This document shows, one piece after another, positions 47,341 to 64,000 of a DNA stretch of 64,000 bases. The position numbers and the translations under genes are program-made. Source of the stretch: Aptenodytes patagonicus. Lineage: Eukaryota; Chordata; Aves; Sphenisciformes; Spheniscidae. Numbering within the stretch: the first letter of the stretch is position 1; each line of letters starts with the position of its first letter. The stretch spans positions 3,908,501 to 3,972,500 of the forward strand of contig NC_134960.1 of NCBI RefSeq assembly GCF_965638725.1, written 5' to 3'. A model generated the notes under the pieces. That model was given only the letters and a program-made list of their open reading frames with translations. It did not search any database and was not told where the DNA came from.

Positions 47341-48709
47341 GGGTTCCAGGCCACAGATAGAGAAAAGTATGCAATTTGGAGTTAAACTGACCACAGCCTT
47401 TTTATTAGAAGACATTTAATCTCGAATGAACAGGGCAGTCTGAGGCATAAAGTCTTTGTGAACTTCATCTGGGCTGGTGCAACAGGAGCCTTCACCGTGC
47501 AGCAACTTCTGGGTTGGTCGTCTGGGACCTCTCAAGGACCGTATAGCGTTCCCAAGCGAACCCCTAGCCCAGGTAGGTATGCAAAGTGCTCCCCAGGCAG
47601 CTTTGCCTTGGAAATGCTAATAGGTAAGGCAGCACACCCAGAACAAATGGAAAACCGGATTCAGCTGTATCTCTGGCTCCAAGCATCTGCTTGCCTTGAC
47701 AAAGGCAAGGCTGCAATCAGTAGGCAGGAGTCTGGGGGCTCTCTGCAGCACCCGCTGGAAGGCAGAGTCCCACCAGGCTGGAGCCACGCTTGGTCGAAGC
47801 GATGCAGCTTCAGAAATCCCTGCCTGAGCTTCACGCACTGGAAACCACTTGGAGGAATGCGCAGGGCAAGGGATGGAAAACCATCGCCTCCGGTGTGCGG
47901 AAACACCCACCAGCCAGACGCTGGCAAAGGGAGTGCAAAAACCGAAGCACAAAGAGCAGTGGGGAAGAGCCATTTTATACGTGGGACCCCCTTTTGGGGA
48001 GTTTGGGGGCTAAGGGACCATTAAATGACAGCCCCCCTCGGCTGCCCCCAGCATGGGCACGCACCTGGGCACCTCCAAGGGCATATCCCTAAGAAAGCTG
48101 TGCTTGGGCAAGGCGGTCCCAAGCCATGCTTCAAACACACCAAAACCCCAAATAATTCAGGCTCTAACCATTGTGGGGGAGACCTAAAGGCTGCTGGAAG
48201 CAGGGCATCTGTAAAGGTGCACAGGGAAGGTGTAGGAGCTGCTTTCTGCTCAGTGTCTCCTTGGAATTTTCCTTTCCCTGAGCCATAAATGTGTCAAGAT
48301 GCCCATATTTCGCCCAGCAGCAGCGGATCAGCTTTCCCTGGTACATTCACAGGGCAGGGGGACACCGGTGACGGACACCGGCACAGTAAACCCAAGCAGG
48401 CTGTGCCCCTGGTCCCCAGCTCTTTCCCTCAGACTGAGTTTCAGGGCGGGGGGGTCGGTGTTCAAGACTTCGACAACAACCGAAACTTGGCGGCAGGGTT
48501 TGGCTAAACGTGAGCCCTGCAGCCCCTACTCTGATTTAGGACTAACAGTGCTACCTCCAGGAACAGGAGAAAACGAACACCTAAAATCCAGGCTAAAATA
48601 ACAGCTGAGGGCTTGCAGATGCCCTCCCGGGTGGACACTGGAGGGGAAAATCGGTCGTTTTCCTGGTCTGGCGCACGCTCCCGTAGCTATAATAAGTGAT
48701 AAAGCAGCC

Positions 48710-49720
48710 AAAGAGACTCAGCTCCTCTCTGCCGAGCCCCCGGGTTAGGTGCAAAGCCGCTGCGCAGCCCCCCAGCCCCGGGACGCGGGCACGGCCCCCC
48801 CCCCCCCCCCCCGCTGCCAGGGAACGGCTCCCGTGCGCGGCCGCGGAACCCCTCCCGGGGCTCAAGCGGCTCCGCGCAGAGAGCTGCAAACCCCCGGGGG
48901 AGGGGGACATCCGCGGCCGCGCAAACAGCGCGTTTGGGCCGCGGGGAGACAGCCCCGGCAGTGGCTTTTCCCGCCGCGGAGGAAGGCGGCTGCCGCCGGA
49001 TCCGGCCTCGCCGCAGATAATTTACCGTTTCGTTGGCTGAATTATGGCATTTTTTCACAAAATATTAATAGTAATCACAATAGTAATGAGATAGTAATGA
49101 AATCAGAGTCTTTTGTGCTCGCAACAGCTTGGGAAAAGAAGAAATAAATCGAACAGCCTTTAAAATTCAGGATATGGGAGAATTTGGAGGAGCAAGAGGA
49201 AAACGCACCTTAGCAAAACGGGCAAAACGGTTCAGCGGGAAGGAGCGGTCCCAAGGCTGCGACACGCCGCGGGGGGGTCTTCAGGGTGCGAGGGTTAACC
49301 ATTTTGGGAGGAAAAAATACCTCCCAACCCACGGCTCGGGGCGTTATTATTTCGTGGGAGCAGAAACCCGGGCGGCGGGGAGGGCTGCCTCCACAAACCC
49401 CGCCGCGCCGCCAGACCAGCAGCGGTAAAAGTCTGCCATAAAATTAAGAGGTGGGGAGGATTTCCACCGCCGGGTGCCGGGAATGGCATCCCGCATCCCG
49501 GGATGGCAGGGACCAGGGCACCCCTCCCCGAAGAAGGGCGCCTTCGCCTCCCTTGGCCGGCGGCTCCCGGCCGGGTCCCTGCCGGGGCGCGGGGCGGGAG
49601 GGGGGGGGGGGGGGGGACGCGGGGCGACGGCGCAATTACCGGGGGGAAGCGGAGGGGCCCTCCCCAAAACGCCACCGCCGGGCGGGGGGGGAGAAAGCTG
49701 CTTTTTTTCTTATTTAGTCG
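48710..49720. other. CpG-island-like block downstream of PITX1
   Basis: A sharp rise in GC and CpG starts near 48710 and continues to about 49720, interrupted by an AT-rich window at 49017-49200. It holds a C18 run (48795-48812) and a G17 run (49600-49616). It lies beyond the likely PITX1 3' end, so it could be a downstream enhancer, the promoter of an unannotated non-coding transcript, or part of the extended CpG domain typical of developmental homeobox genes. No coding exon is recognised. Confidence 0.55.
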
Positions 49721-49797
49721 ATCTCTTAAACACAGCCAGGAAAGAACATTAAAGGCATTTCTAGATTTCGTTTCGGTTTTGGTTTTTTTAGGTTTTT

Positions 49798-49803
49798 TTT
49801 TAT
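49798..49803 (-). terminator. PITX1: Distal candidate polyadenylation signal of PITX1
   Basis: AATAAA on the minus strand, about 1.6 kb after the PITX1 stop codon, at the point where the AT-rich 3' flank gives way to CpG-rich DNA. It would allow a long 3' UTR. Confidence 0.35.
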
Positions 49804-50164
49804 TCCCATGCTCTTAATTTTGAAAAAAAAAAAAAAAATCACAAAACATAACTTATAAAACAATATATATACTGCATCCTTATCCACAACAGCATAATTG
49901 AAACATCCAGCGTAACGTTTACCACAGGTGTGAAATACACTGGGAAAGAAGTACCGTGTGCATTTTATATTATGTTTCTTTGTCATCTACAGGTAATAAG
50001 TATCGACAAAAATAAGCAACAAATATGCCTGCAATTAAACTTCATATGCGTTTTGTATGCGTATTAATAAAGATCATATTTATCATTTCCATGTTGTTTT
50101 TTTTTCTTTTTTTTGTTTGTTTTTTTTTTTCCCAACAAGCACTTGTTAAAGTATCTACATTTAC

Positions 50165-50196
50165 ATAATAACACCTTAAGATAATAACACCTTAAG
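50165..50196. repeat. Exact 16-bp tandem duplication in PITX1 3' flank
   Basis: The unit ATAATAACACCTTAAG occurs twice without a gap or mismatch. On the PITX1 strand it reads CTTAAGGTGTTATTAT twice. It lies within the AT-rich sequence that may be 3' UTR. Confidence 0.95.
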
Positions 50197-50691
50197 ATCG
50201 GTTTGGGGTTTTTTTTTTGGTTCCTTGTTTTTCCTTCACAGTTAGAAAAGCGAGGAACACTTTCAGCTTTGCTAAGCAACCTTTCCGGACGCCGAGGCTC
50301 GCTGTTTCTCTAGCAGAGGTGCAGTATCTGGATTCACTTCATAACAGACCATTTTTCGTCTTTTTTTCCTAGACTCTCTAAAAGGGGTTTGGGTTTTGGG
50401 GTTTTATTTTTAAAGAGAAACACCCTCTCCCCCCCCCCCCCCCCCGCGTTTAAATAAAGATGAATGATAATTTCATTATCAGGATAAGACTTTGGATGGG
50501 GAGAATGCCGAACAGTTTTCGCATCGCTGGAGGGTTTCTGGGCTCTCTCACAACCGGGGATACTGCAGTCTTTTGGAAAGGATAAAGAGGTAGGAACCTT
50601 GAGCTGCTTAGTATCAGGAATGACTGGATTATAGCTTCCAACTAAAGAAAAAACATCAAGAATCATGCATTTTAAAAACAGTTTATTCAAC

Positions 50692-50697
50692 GGCCAA
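50692..50697 (-). terminator. PITX1: Proximal candidate polyadenylation signal of PITX1
   Basis: AATAAA on the minus strand about 740 bases after the stop codon. Either this or the distal signal near 49800 could end the PITX1 transcript; another AATAAA lies at 50403-50408. The region between the stop and these signals is rich in homopolymeric T on the + strand. Confidence 0.4.
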
Positions 50698-51433
50698 GGA
50701 CAATGATCCGGCACAATGCAACGGTAGATATAAATATAACCTTATATAAGTGGTTGACCCTTGTCATTATTATTTTTAATAGTTTCATACCTAATATTTT
50801 AACCATTTTTCCCGCAGAATCTACTCTGCGAATTATATTTTTTCTCCCCCCCCCCCTTTTTTTTTTTTTTTCCGAGTGTGATTCTGTTTCTCAGTGGTAA
50901 ACATTAACCAAACTCTTCCCGTGCGACAAGCGGCCAAGAACCGTCCCACCAGCTCTTACCACCGAGGCGTCTCCCTCCCTCGCCGCCCTCCCCGCGGGGA
51001 AGCGGCCGCCTTACCAACTCCTGTGCAAGTTCAAGTAAACACATACAACCCGCATAATCCAGAGAAAAATTGCAACTCATCCATGTACCAGATTTCGGTG
51101 TCTCCTGCAAAAGTTTTCTGGTCCGTTTACGGTTTTGATGGTTTGTTTTAAATTTTTTTTTTTTTTTAAAGCGCTGTTCTGTTGGTTGCGTCGTTGGTTT
51201 GCATTAATATTTTTTTTTCTAGACAGTCGAAGTCCGCAGAGCTTTTTGGGGTTTTTTGGGTGGCGTTTTGTTTTGATTTTTGGGTTTTTTTCCTCTCTCA
51301 CTTGCTCGGGTTTTGCTTTTAATCATCATCGGGTTTTCATTTTTTTTTTTTTTTTTCTTTTCCGTTAAACGTCGCCTTGCTTCTGCTTTGCTTTGTCGGC
51401 GGTGTTTGTCGGAGGTGGTTTGTGTCAAGTCCG

Positions 51434-58150
<6,717 letters not shown>

Positions 58151-58180
58151 TTATTCCACACAGAAAGGAACAAGGAGCTT

Positions 58181-58222
58181 TTTTTTTTTTTTTTTTTTTT
58201 AAATGAAAAAAAAAAAAAAAAA
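58181..58222. repeat. T20/A-rich homopolymer pair near PITX1 start
   Basis: A run of about 20 T followed after a short gap by about 17 A forms a near-perfect inverted repeat of homopolymers, about 70 bases upstream of the PITX1 start codon. It could fold into an A-T hairpin in DNA or RNA. Confidence 0.85.
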
Positions 58223-58374
58223 GGCAACAAAACCAAAAGCAAATCCACTTATTACTAACAGTATTATTTTAAGGGTGTCGGAAGAAGAGATCTGGGCAGT
58301 GCCTCGAAGCCGGTTGTCTCTGCTCGGGGAGAGGCACGGCAGTCCGGCCGCATAGGCAGGGAAGTGGTAAAGAT

Positions 58375-58383
58375 CCCTTATAG
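58375..58383 (-). promoter_or_regulatory. PITX1: Candidate TATA-like element of PITX1
   Basis: CTATAAGGG on the minus strand lies about 265 bases upstream of the ATG. Transcription starting 25-30 bases below it would give a 5' UTR of roughly 235-240 bases. It sits at the edge of a CpG island. No start-site evidence is available, and the A/T homopolymers at 58181-58222 would fall inside that UTR. Confidence 0.35.
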
Positions 58384-61192
58384 AGAAACGCGAGTTGCGA
58401 GTTGGACAGTTTAAAGCTAAAGAGATTAAAGTGACCTGCCCTAGAACAAATGCCTGTAGTTAAACGGGGCTCCTCCCCCTGAAGGTTAAAACCTCCCCGT
58501 CTCGCTAATGCATCACTCCATCTAGCGCTCGCCCAGCCCGGCCGCGCGGGCGGACCTGCCTCCGCGCTCCCCGCCGATGTGCGCGCCTTGCGCGGCCGCG
58601 GCCAGGCCCGCGACCCCCCGGCGGGCCCCTTCCCGGCCCCCGCCGCCCGGCCGCGTCTCCTCCGAGGGTGCCCCCCCCCCCTCCTCCTTCCCCTCCCCCG
58701 CAGCCTCCCCCAAACTCGCTGAGGTATCAGAAATATTTCAGAAACGAATGGAAAGGTGGAAAATCACTCCCAGCCGCGCGGGGGGCGGCTGGGGACCCCC
58801 TGCCCGACCCCAGCACTCCGCCAGCCCGCCCTCCTCCGCAGCGTCCTGCCAGCCGGCAGCGCGCAGGTTGCGCCCCCGCGCAGCACGGCATCTCTGCGGG
58901 TATCCCCGTAACCTCGCCCGGCTGGGCCTCCCGGCCCGCGGAACCTCCGCCCCCCCAGGCCCTGCAGCGGACGCGCACCCTGCGCACCCCTCAGCATCCC
59001 TGCGCGGGGCTGCGCGGCCCGTCCCGGCGCGAAGCCACCCCACCGCGAGTTTCAGTCCCGCGGGGAACACGTTCCTCCGAGCTGAAGGGGATTTCTTTTG
59101 GGGCCGACGGCCTCCTGGGGGTTGTGTCCGAACCGTTTTTATCCTTTTTTAACATCTTTTTCTGGCTGCGGGGTTTCATGAAACAGGTCGGACCCTGCCC
59201 GGCGGCCGGGGGACCGCAGCCTGGGGAGCAGCGGCAGCGCGAACGCTCCCATCACATCATCTTTCAGCACATGATTAATAACAAATCATTTTCCTCCCGC
59301 AGCCGAACTCGCGGTGACCCTCCGGAGGGGTGTCTGCGGCTCTGCCAGCCCGGGGGTCGGGGCAGCCGGCGGGGAGGGGGCGGGAGACCCCTCCCTCACC
59401 CGCAGCGGGCACCGGTGCGCCCAGTCCCGGTGCAGTGCCCGGGGCGGGTGGAGCGGGGTCGGTCCCCGGGGCTGCCAGCGCAGGCCGGGACACGGCCTTG
59501 AGCCCTCCCGAATAACACCTCGGTGCTTGGGGAGGTGGAAAAACCCACGGGAAGCCCTCAGCCTCGGAGGGCAGGTGGGAGCCGGGGGTACCGGCGGGGC
59601 AGGCGGCGGGGTGCTCGGTGCACCAGGTACGGGGGCGAGGGGAAGGGGGAGAAGGACCCTGGCGGTAACTCTGCCTGGGGAAAGGACCTTCTCTCCTCTT
59701 TATTTTCTCGGCTCACTTTAACTGATCCATCCTGACACTCTATTTTGCTTTCAAATCAAGTAAAGATGTGGGAGAGAACTTTTGAACTGGTTTATGGAAA
59801 AGTGGAGGGAAGCAATGTTCCAGCCGCGGAGGCTTTTTCCTACACCGCCGGGGTGATGGAGCCGGGCCCGCCCCGCGCCCCGCGGCAGCGCCCCGCGGGG
59901 CCCGGGCCCCCCCCCGCCCATGGGCCCGGGGACACCAGGCGGGGAGAGCCCAAAGCTCCCAGTCCCAACCCCTGCCCCTCTGACCTCCAGCGCCGTTCGC
60001 AGTTTAGGGGATGTACAGGTGGGTGCTGTCAGGGTCAGGTCTCCCTAGCTCTCTTTCTTTCTTTTTTTTTTTTTTCCCCTTTTTTGAGTGGCATATCGAT
60101 GTCCGTCTGTCTGTCCGCTGCTCCCGGCTGAACTTCGCTCAGGAGTCTGCAAACGACGGGGAATTTCGGGCACCCGAGGTGAACCGGGCAATCTCGGGGC
60201 TGCTAAAGATGGACGTGGTTTAAAATGCAAATATTTACCAGGGCCAGGGCCTCTGGGCTTCGAGGGGCTCAGCAGATGCAGGAGCCCACGGCACGGCAAG
60301 GATGGGGACCTCCTCCCGGGGGAGAAGCGAGAGGTGGGGATGGCCTTTCTCCCGAGGAGAAGGAAGGTGACCGATTTGCAGACGTGCTCCCTGCCTGAGA
60401 CCCTTCACGGTCCTTTTTTTTTTTTTTCTTCTTTATTTCCGCGGGCCGGGAGCGGCGGCAGCCCCGGGGCAGGTCTCCGGGGGCTTCCCCCGCTCTCAGC
60501 GGGAGCGGGATGGAGCCAGGCGGGCCGTGCTGAAGGGAGGCTGCCAACAGCCCGGCTGCTCCGCTCCGGCTATTTTAAACCTACTGCTCACAGCAGCCTC
60601 AAAAACGGAGGCGGGATTTTTCTTTCTTTTTCTTGGTGTCTGGTGGTTTTTTTTTTTTTTAAATGCAACTAATTTACAGTTTTTGTTCTGCTCTATAAAA
60701 CCTAATTTTAAAAAATTCGTTCTAGGCTCAATTCCTCCCGGCCGGGCGTGGGGAAAGGCTCAGCCCCGGGCCACCGGTGTGATTTCGCCGAGGCGGCGGC
60801 CGCGATAACGCCGGGTCCGGCTGCCTCCCAGGGCGACGGCCTCCCCGGCTCCTTCTGGGGGGTCCCCGGGCCAGACACCCCCCGATACCGGCGTTAAATA
60901 GAGAGTAACGGGCCGGCCCTGCCGCTCCCGGCCCTCGGGAGGCGGAGCAGCGCCCGGCTCCCTCCTGACCTCCCCCACGCGTGTCCGCGCCTGGGCCGTG
61001 GCGCGGGTCAGGCATTTACCGCACACCTGCGCACGGGTCGGCAGTCTCAGGCGGACGGATATATATATGTGGCTTGTGTATGTCTCCTATACATCTTACG
61101 TGGATTTAAGGGCATCCTGTTGCTCCGCGCTTTGGGGAGCGGGCTCACTCCTATCGCGCAGAGCCGAATCCGCCCCGTTCACCCCGCTGCTG

Positions 61193-61215
61193 GTCGCGAC
61201 CACGCGTGTCGCGAC
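61193..61215. promoter_or_regulatory. Paired GTCGCGAC palindromes
   Basis: Two copies of the self-complementary octamer GTCGCGAC (61193-61200 and 61208-61215) flank CACGCGT, which itself contains the palindrome ACGCGT. The octamer starts are 15 bases apart. TCGCGA-type palindromes in CpG islands resemble the BANP/ZBTB33-class TCTCGCGAGA context, but flanks do not match it fully. Confidence 0.4.
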
Positions 61216-61344
61216 AACAGAAGCACACCCGCAGGGCGAACGCCCCCAGGTTTGCGCTTTCTCCTCTCTCCTCTCCGCCGGGCCCGCTCCGTTTCGGGAT
61301 GCTGGGGACACGTCTCCTTCGGCAAGCCCCCTCCAGCAGACGTT

Positions 61345-61395
61345 ACGTCACGGGTCCACTCGTGTGAGGTCACGCCTTGCTTCCCTGACGTCACG
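61345..61395 (+). promoter_or_regulatory. Three CRE-like sites at about 21-bp spacing
   Basis: ACGTCACG (61345-61352), GGTCACGCC (61369-61377) and the full palindromic CRE TGACGTCA (61386-61393) share the core TCACG, starting at 61348, 61370 and 61391. The spacing of 22 and 21 bases places them on one face of the helix. CREB/ATF factors bind TGACGTCA. Position, about 3.2 kb upstream of PITX1, suggests a regulatory module or an unannotated promoter. Confidence 0.5.
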
Positions 61396-62374
61396 CCTCG
61401 CCTTTCAGCCAGGCCAGGACCCAAGGCAAGCCTTGATGCCCCGCTCGGAGCCGGCTGCTCTTCCCGCGACGTGAAGGCGGGACGGCGGCCCCACGGGCCG
61501 GGCAGGACGGCGGCCCCGGACTCGGGCTCTCCCTTTCCCCCGCCACCTCCCCGGGCTCCCTGGGGGCCGGAGGGAGCTGCGGGGAGGGAGGAGAGGCCGC
61601 AGCAGACGAGAGCAGCCCGGCCGCGGGGAGCCGCGACCTGCGTGGGCGTGGGAAGGGCCGGGGAGAGGCGGGGGAAGGGGTCGGGCCGGGCAGCGGGGCC
61701 CATGGAGCCCCGGCCGGGACGCGGCCGCTGTCCGCGGGTCGCGGGAGGGCTTTGCGTGGGAAAACCTCGGCGCAGCGCCGCGTGGGGCTGGCAGGAGAGC
61801 ACCGCCGCTCCGCGCCCGCGCAGCCACCGCATCCCGAGGCTCCCCCCGGCCGGGGGCCGCGCCAGGGATCTGTAAAACGCTGGAAGCCCGCAAATAAACC
61901 GCTCTGCTTCCTCCTGCTATAAATAACCCAAGAACGAGGGATGGCGCTTATAAATAAATCAGCGCTGGCCACGCCAGTGGCAACCCCGTGAAGAAGAGGA
62001 CGAGACGCGTCTGAACGAGAGCAGGACTCCCATTGACCCCGAGGGGCGGATGGACCCCGCCGAGGGTGCGGGGGACGGGGCCGTGTCTCCCCCCGGGTGC
62101 CGGGGAGGGGGTCTCTGCTCCCATCCCCGACGAGCTGCGGCAGTTGTAGCCAACGCAAAACCACCTGGGCCGTATATCAGGCGGCGAAGTTCAGTCTCTG
62201 CCAGCTTTTCCTCTTCAGATTTATTAGCGTTGTATAGACTCAGATTCAGTCTATAAATTATTGGGAATTGTTACAAAAATGAAAGCATCTCCTCCCAAGC
62301 GCACCTCTGCCCGAGAGGAGAGGGAAGCGCTCTGAAAAATAGAGCTGCAGTGAGGCAAAAGAGGAGGGAGAGGC

Positions 62375-62568
62375 TCCCCAACCCAACCAAACCCAACCCA
62401 ACCAAACCCAGCCCAACCAAACCCAAGCCCAGCCAACCCAACCAAGACAAACCAAACCGAACCAAGCCAAACGAAACTGCAACCAACGCAACCAAAACAA
62501 GCCAAACCAAACCCAAAAAAAAGCAATCCTAGCCAAACCAAGCCCAAGTCAAGCCAAGCCAGCCAACC
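62375..62568 (-). repeat. Degenerate (CCAAA/CCAAC)n tract, G-rich on minus strand
   Basis: Nearly 200 bases consist of CCAAC, CCAAA, CCCAA and CAAGC units with almost no G or T on the + strand, especially up to 62530. The minus strand reads GGTTT and GGGTT repeatedly, a two- and three-G-run pattern that could form weak G-quadruplexes. The long open frames here are repeat artefacts. Confidence 0.88.
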
Positions 62569-64000
62569 TCCGCTTGGTGCCCTCTTCGCGCAGCCCAGCA
62601 GCCGGGAGCTGCTGCAGGAAAACAACTTTTAGAAACAAAACCATCCTAAAAGTGCCCAGCGGGCTGCAAAGGGGCATCGCTGGGGCGGTGAGAGCGGCTG
62701 GAAGGGCGCAGCTCCCCTGTGCCCAGCGCCGGCAGCGCCGCGGCAGCGCGCAGGGCCATTTTTAAAGCTTCCCTCTATGAAAATGTCGCCCGCACGGGTG
62801 GATGAGTGGTTTTCGGCCTCCAGCCCTCGCTCCCGGCCTTTGCTGGTGCGTGGCTCTGACCCACAGGATGCCCACGCGGGTTGGGAACAAGCAGAGGCCG
62901 GGGATGCGCGCAGGCGTGTGCGCAGGACAGCGCGGCGCCCCGCGGAGCACGGCCCGCACTGGGAGGGCGGTGTTTGTTGTTGCAGTGTACCGGGGGGGGG
63001 GGGGGTGATGTCCGTCGGGGCAGTGTCCCAGGGGTGTCCTGCCCCAAAACAGCATCGCCCTAAACGCCGCCTTACGCGCAAGGTGGAGACCCGCGTGTAC
63101 GCCCCCGCGCAAGGCGATGCTCAGCACTCCCCGCCGCGACTGTAGCCCCGGCCCGGATCCGGCCCGAAGGGAAAAGGGAGCAACCGTCAAGTAACGGCGA
63201 CCGCGAAACGAGCCCCGGCACCCCCCGACCTCCCGCCGGAGCCGGAGCCGGAGCCGGGTCCCCCCCCGGGCCGGGCGGAGCGGGCAGCGGGAAGTAGAGG
63301 GGGGGAAGAAACCCAGCCCAGAGAGCATGTTAAATCGCTCAGGAGAGGAAGGTGGAAAATTACGCTGGCTCCCAGCCGGCCCGTCCTCCTCTGAGCAGCC
63401 AGGAGACCAATTTTCCTAAGAAGTTGAGCAAAACGAAATCAGCCCCTTTTGGATCCGCAGCTTTCGTCCCTCTGCGTGCCGGCCAAGCCTTCGCCTTCCG
63501 CGGGCGCGCAGGGCCCCTCCGCGCAGCGCTGCGCCGCGGATGCTCGGCGCGCGGGTTTCCAGCGGCCGCCCCCGGTTCCCCCGGCCTCCCGCAGCCTCCC
63601 AAACCGCCCGGGGGCTCCCTGCCCCATCCCGCTTCTCCCGGCCCGGCGGACCCTGCCCCACCGCCTCGGCTTTCCCCGCCATTGAAATCCAACGGGGGAA
63701 ACGGAATTTTTTCGGGGCGTTTGGTCCGTGACACCTCCCGGGGCGCCTGGGGCACCCGGGGCTGCGGCTCGTCCCGGCCCCCCTCCGCGCCATCCCCGTC
63801 CCGCCCCGGGGCTGCCCCGGGAGCCGGCGGCCAGCGGCAGCGCTTGCAAAAAACTCGGGATGAAAAAGTTGAAGGCTTAATGTTTTCTGACAGATACAAA
63901 TGATACCCCAAGGCTTTCTTGAAATGCAGCGACTGACGGCTGGAGAAACGGTTTTCCTATTCGGGTCTCTGCAGCTGGAAGCAGGCGGGGGGGGGGGGGG

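Larger units (their letters stand above)
44411..48700. other. Intergenic sequence between tandem tract and PITX1 CpG region
   Basis: No gene was recognised. Relics of ancient palindromic repeats occur at 45320-45570, 45780-45970 and 47130-47340. The part 46080-47130 is AT-rich and non-repetitive apart from an A run at 46559-46571. Confidence 0.5.
58500..64000. other. CpG-rich upstream flank of PITX1, no gene recognised
   Basis: Most of this interval is very GC-rich and CpG-dense, especially 58500-59480, 60740-61020, 61140-61870 and 62680-63840. Long overlapping open frames on both strands follow from the lack of stops in GC-rich DNA and show no domain or conserved exon structure. AT-rich breaks lie at 59690-59780, 60580-60720 and 61890-61965. 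Ordered regulatory-like motifs at 61193-61395 and the G-rich repeat at 62375-62568 are separate entries. The window ends inside a G run. Confidence 0.6.

Noticed and set aside
61179-62164. Long overlapping minus-strand open frames (217 and 257 residues)
   Set aside because: They lie in CpG-rich DNA where stops are rare, overlap each other in different frames, and are dominated by Pro, Arg, Gly and Ala without a domain.
62251-62625. Trp/Gly/Leu-rich open frames on the minus strand resembling membrane proteins
   Set aside because: They are translations of the GGTTT/GGGTT repeat tract.

Overview
The window is vertebrate nuclear DNA with spliced genes, long introns, a CpG-rich developmental gene and degraded ancient repeats. 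It is most likely from a bird or another archosaur-like sauropsid. The evidence for this is the compact gene spacing, the repeat-poor sequence with one CR1-like relic and old palindromic and MIR-like relics, and the very GC-rich PITX1 locus. I cannot name the species.

Three genes are recognisable, in the order and orientation known on human chromosome 5q31: PCBD2 (+), CATSPER3 (+), PITX1 (-). Bases 1-10,400 hold the last two coding exons of PCBD2 (8589-8669 and 10076-10171), preceded by more than 8 kb of intron. Bases 16,049-24,592 hold seven exons matching the sperm cation channel subunit CATSPER3, from the region before S1 to the C-terminal stop. The exon for the end of S5 carries a one-base insertion and an in-frame TAG within 20 bases. 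The S6/coiled-coil junction also fails to keep frame, and no first exon was found. I therefore call it a probable unitary pseudogene, while noting that one or two assembly errors could mimic it.

Bases 24.7-50.7 kb are intergenic. They contain MIR-like relics, palindromic ancient repeats, microsatellites, and a striking 3.7-kb C-poor tract (40.7-44.4 kb). That tract encloses a 330-bp pure polypurine array and, in opposite strand polarity, about 400 bp of degenerate telomeric CCCTAA repeats.

Bases 50.7-58.4 kb hold complete PITX1 on the minus strand. It has three coding exons (58111-57949, 55020-54815, 51973-51434) encoding 302 residues, with a bicoid-class homeodomain and a C-terminal OAR motif. 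The gene and its flanks (48.7-64 kb) are CpG-island-like and full of G or C runs of 14-21 bases. Upstream of PITX1 (58.4-64 kb) no gene was recognised, only CpG-rich sequence with ordered CRE-like sites and a G-rich pentanucleotide tract.

Functionally the three genes are unrelated: a tetrahydrobiopterin-recycling enzyme and HNF1 cofactor, a sperm calcium channel subunit, and a hindlimb/pituitary/jaw patterning factor. Their adjacency is inherited synteny, although the non-coding DNA around all three is a plausible place for PITX1 enhancers.
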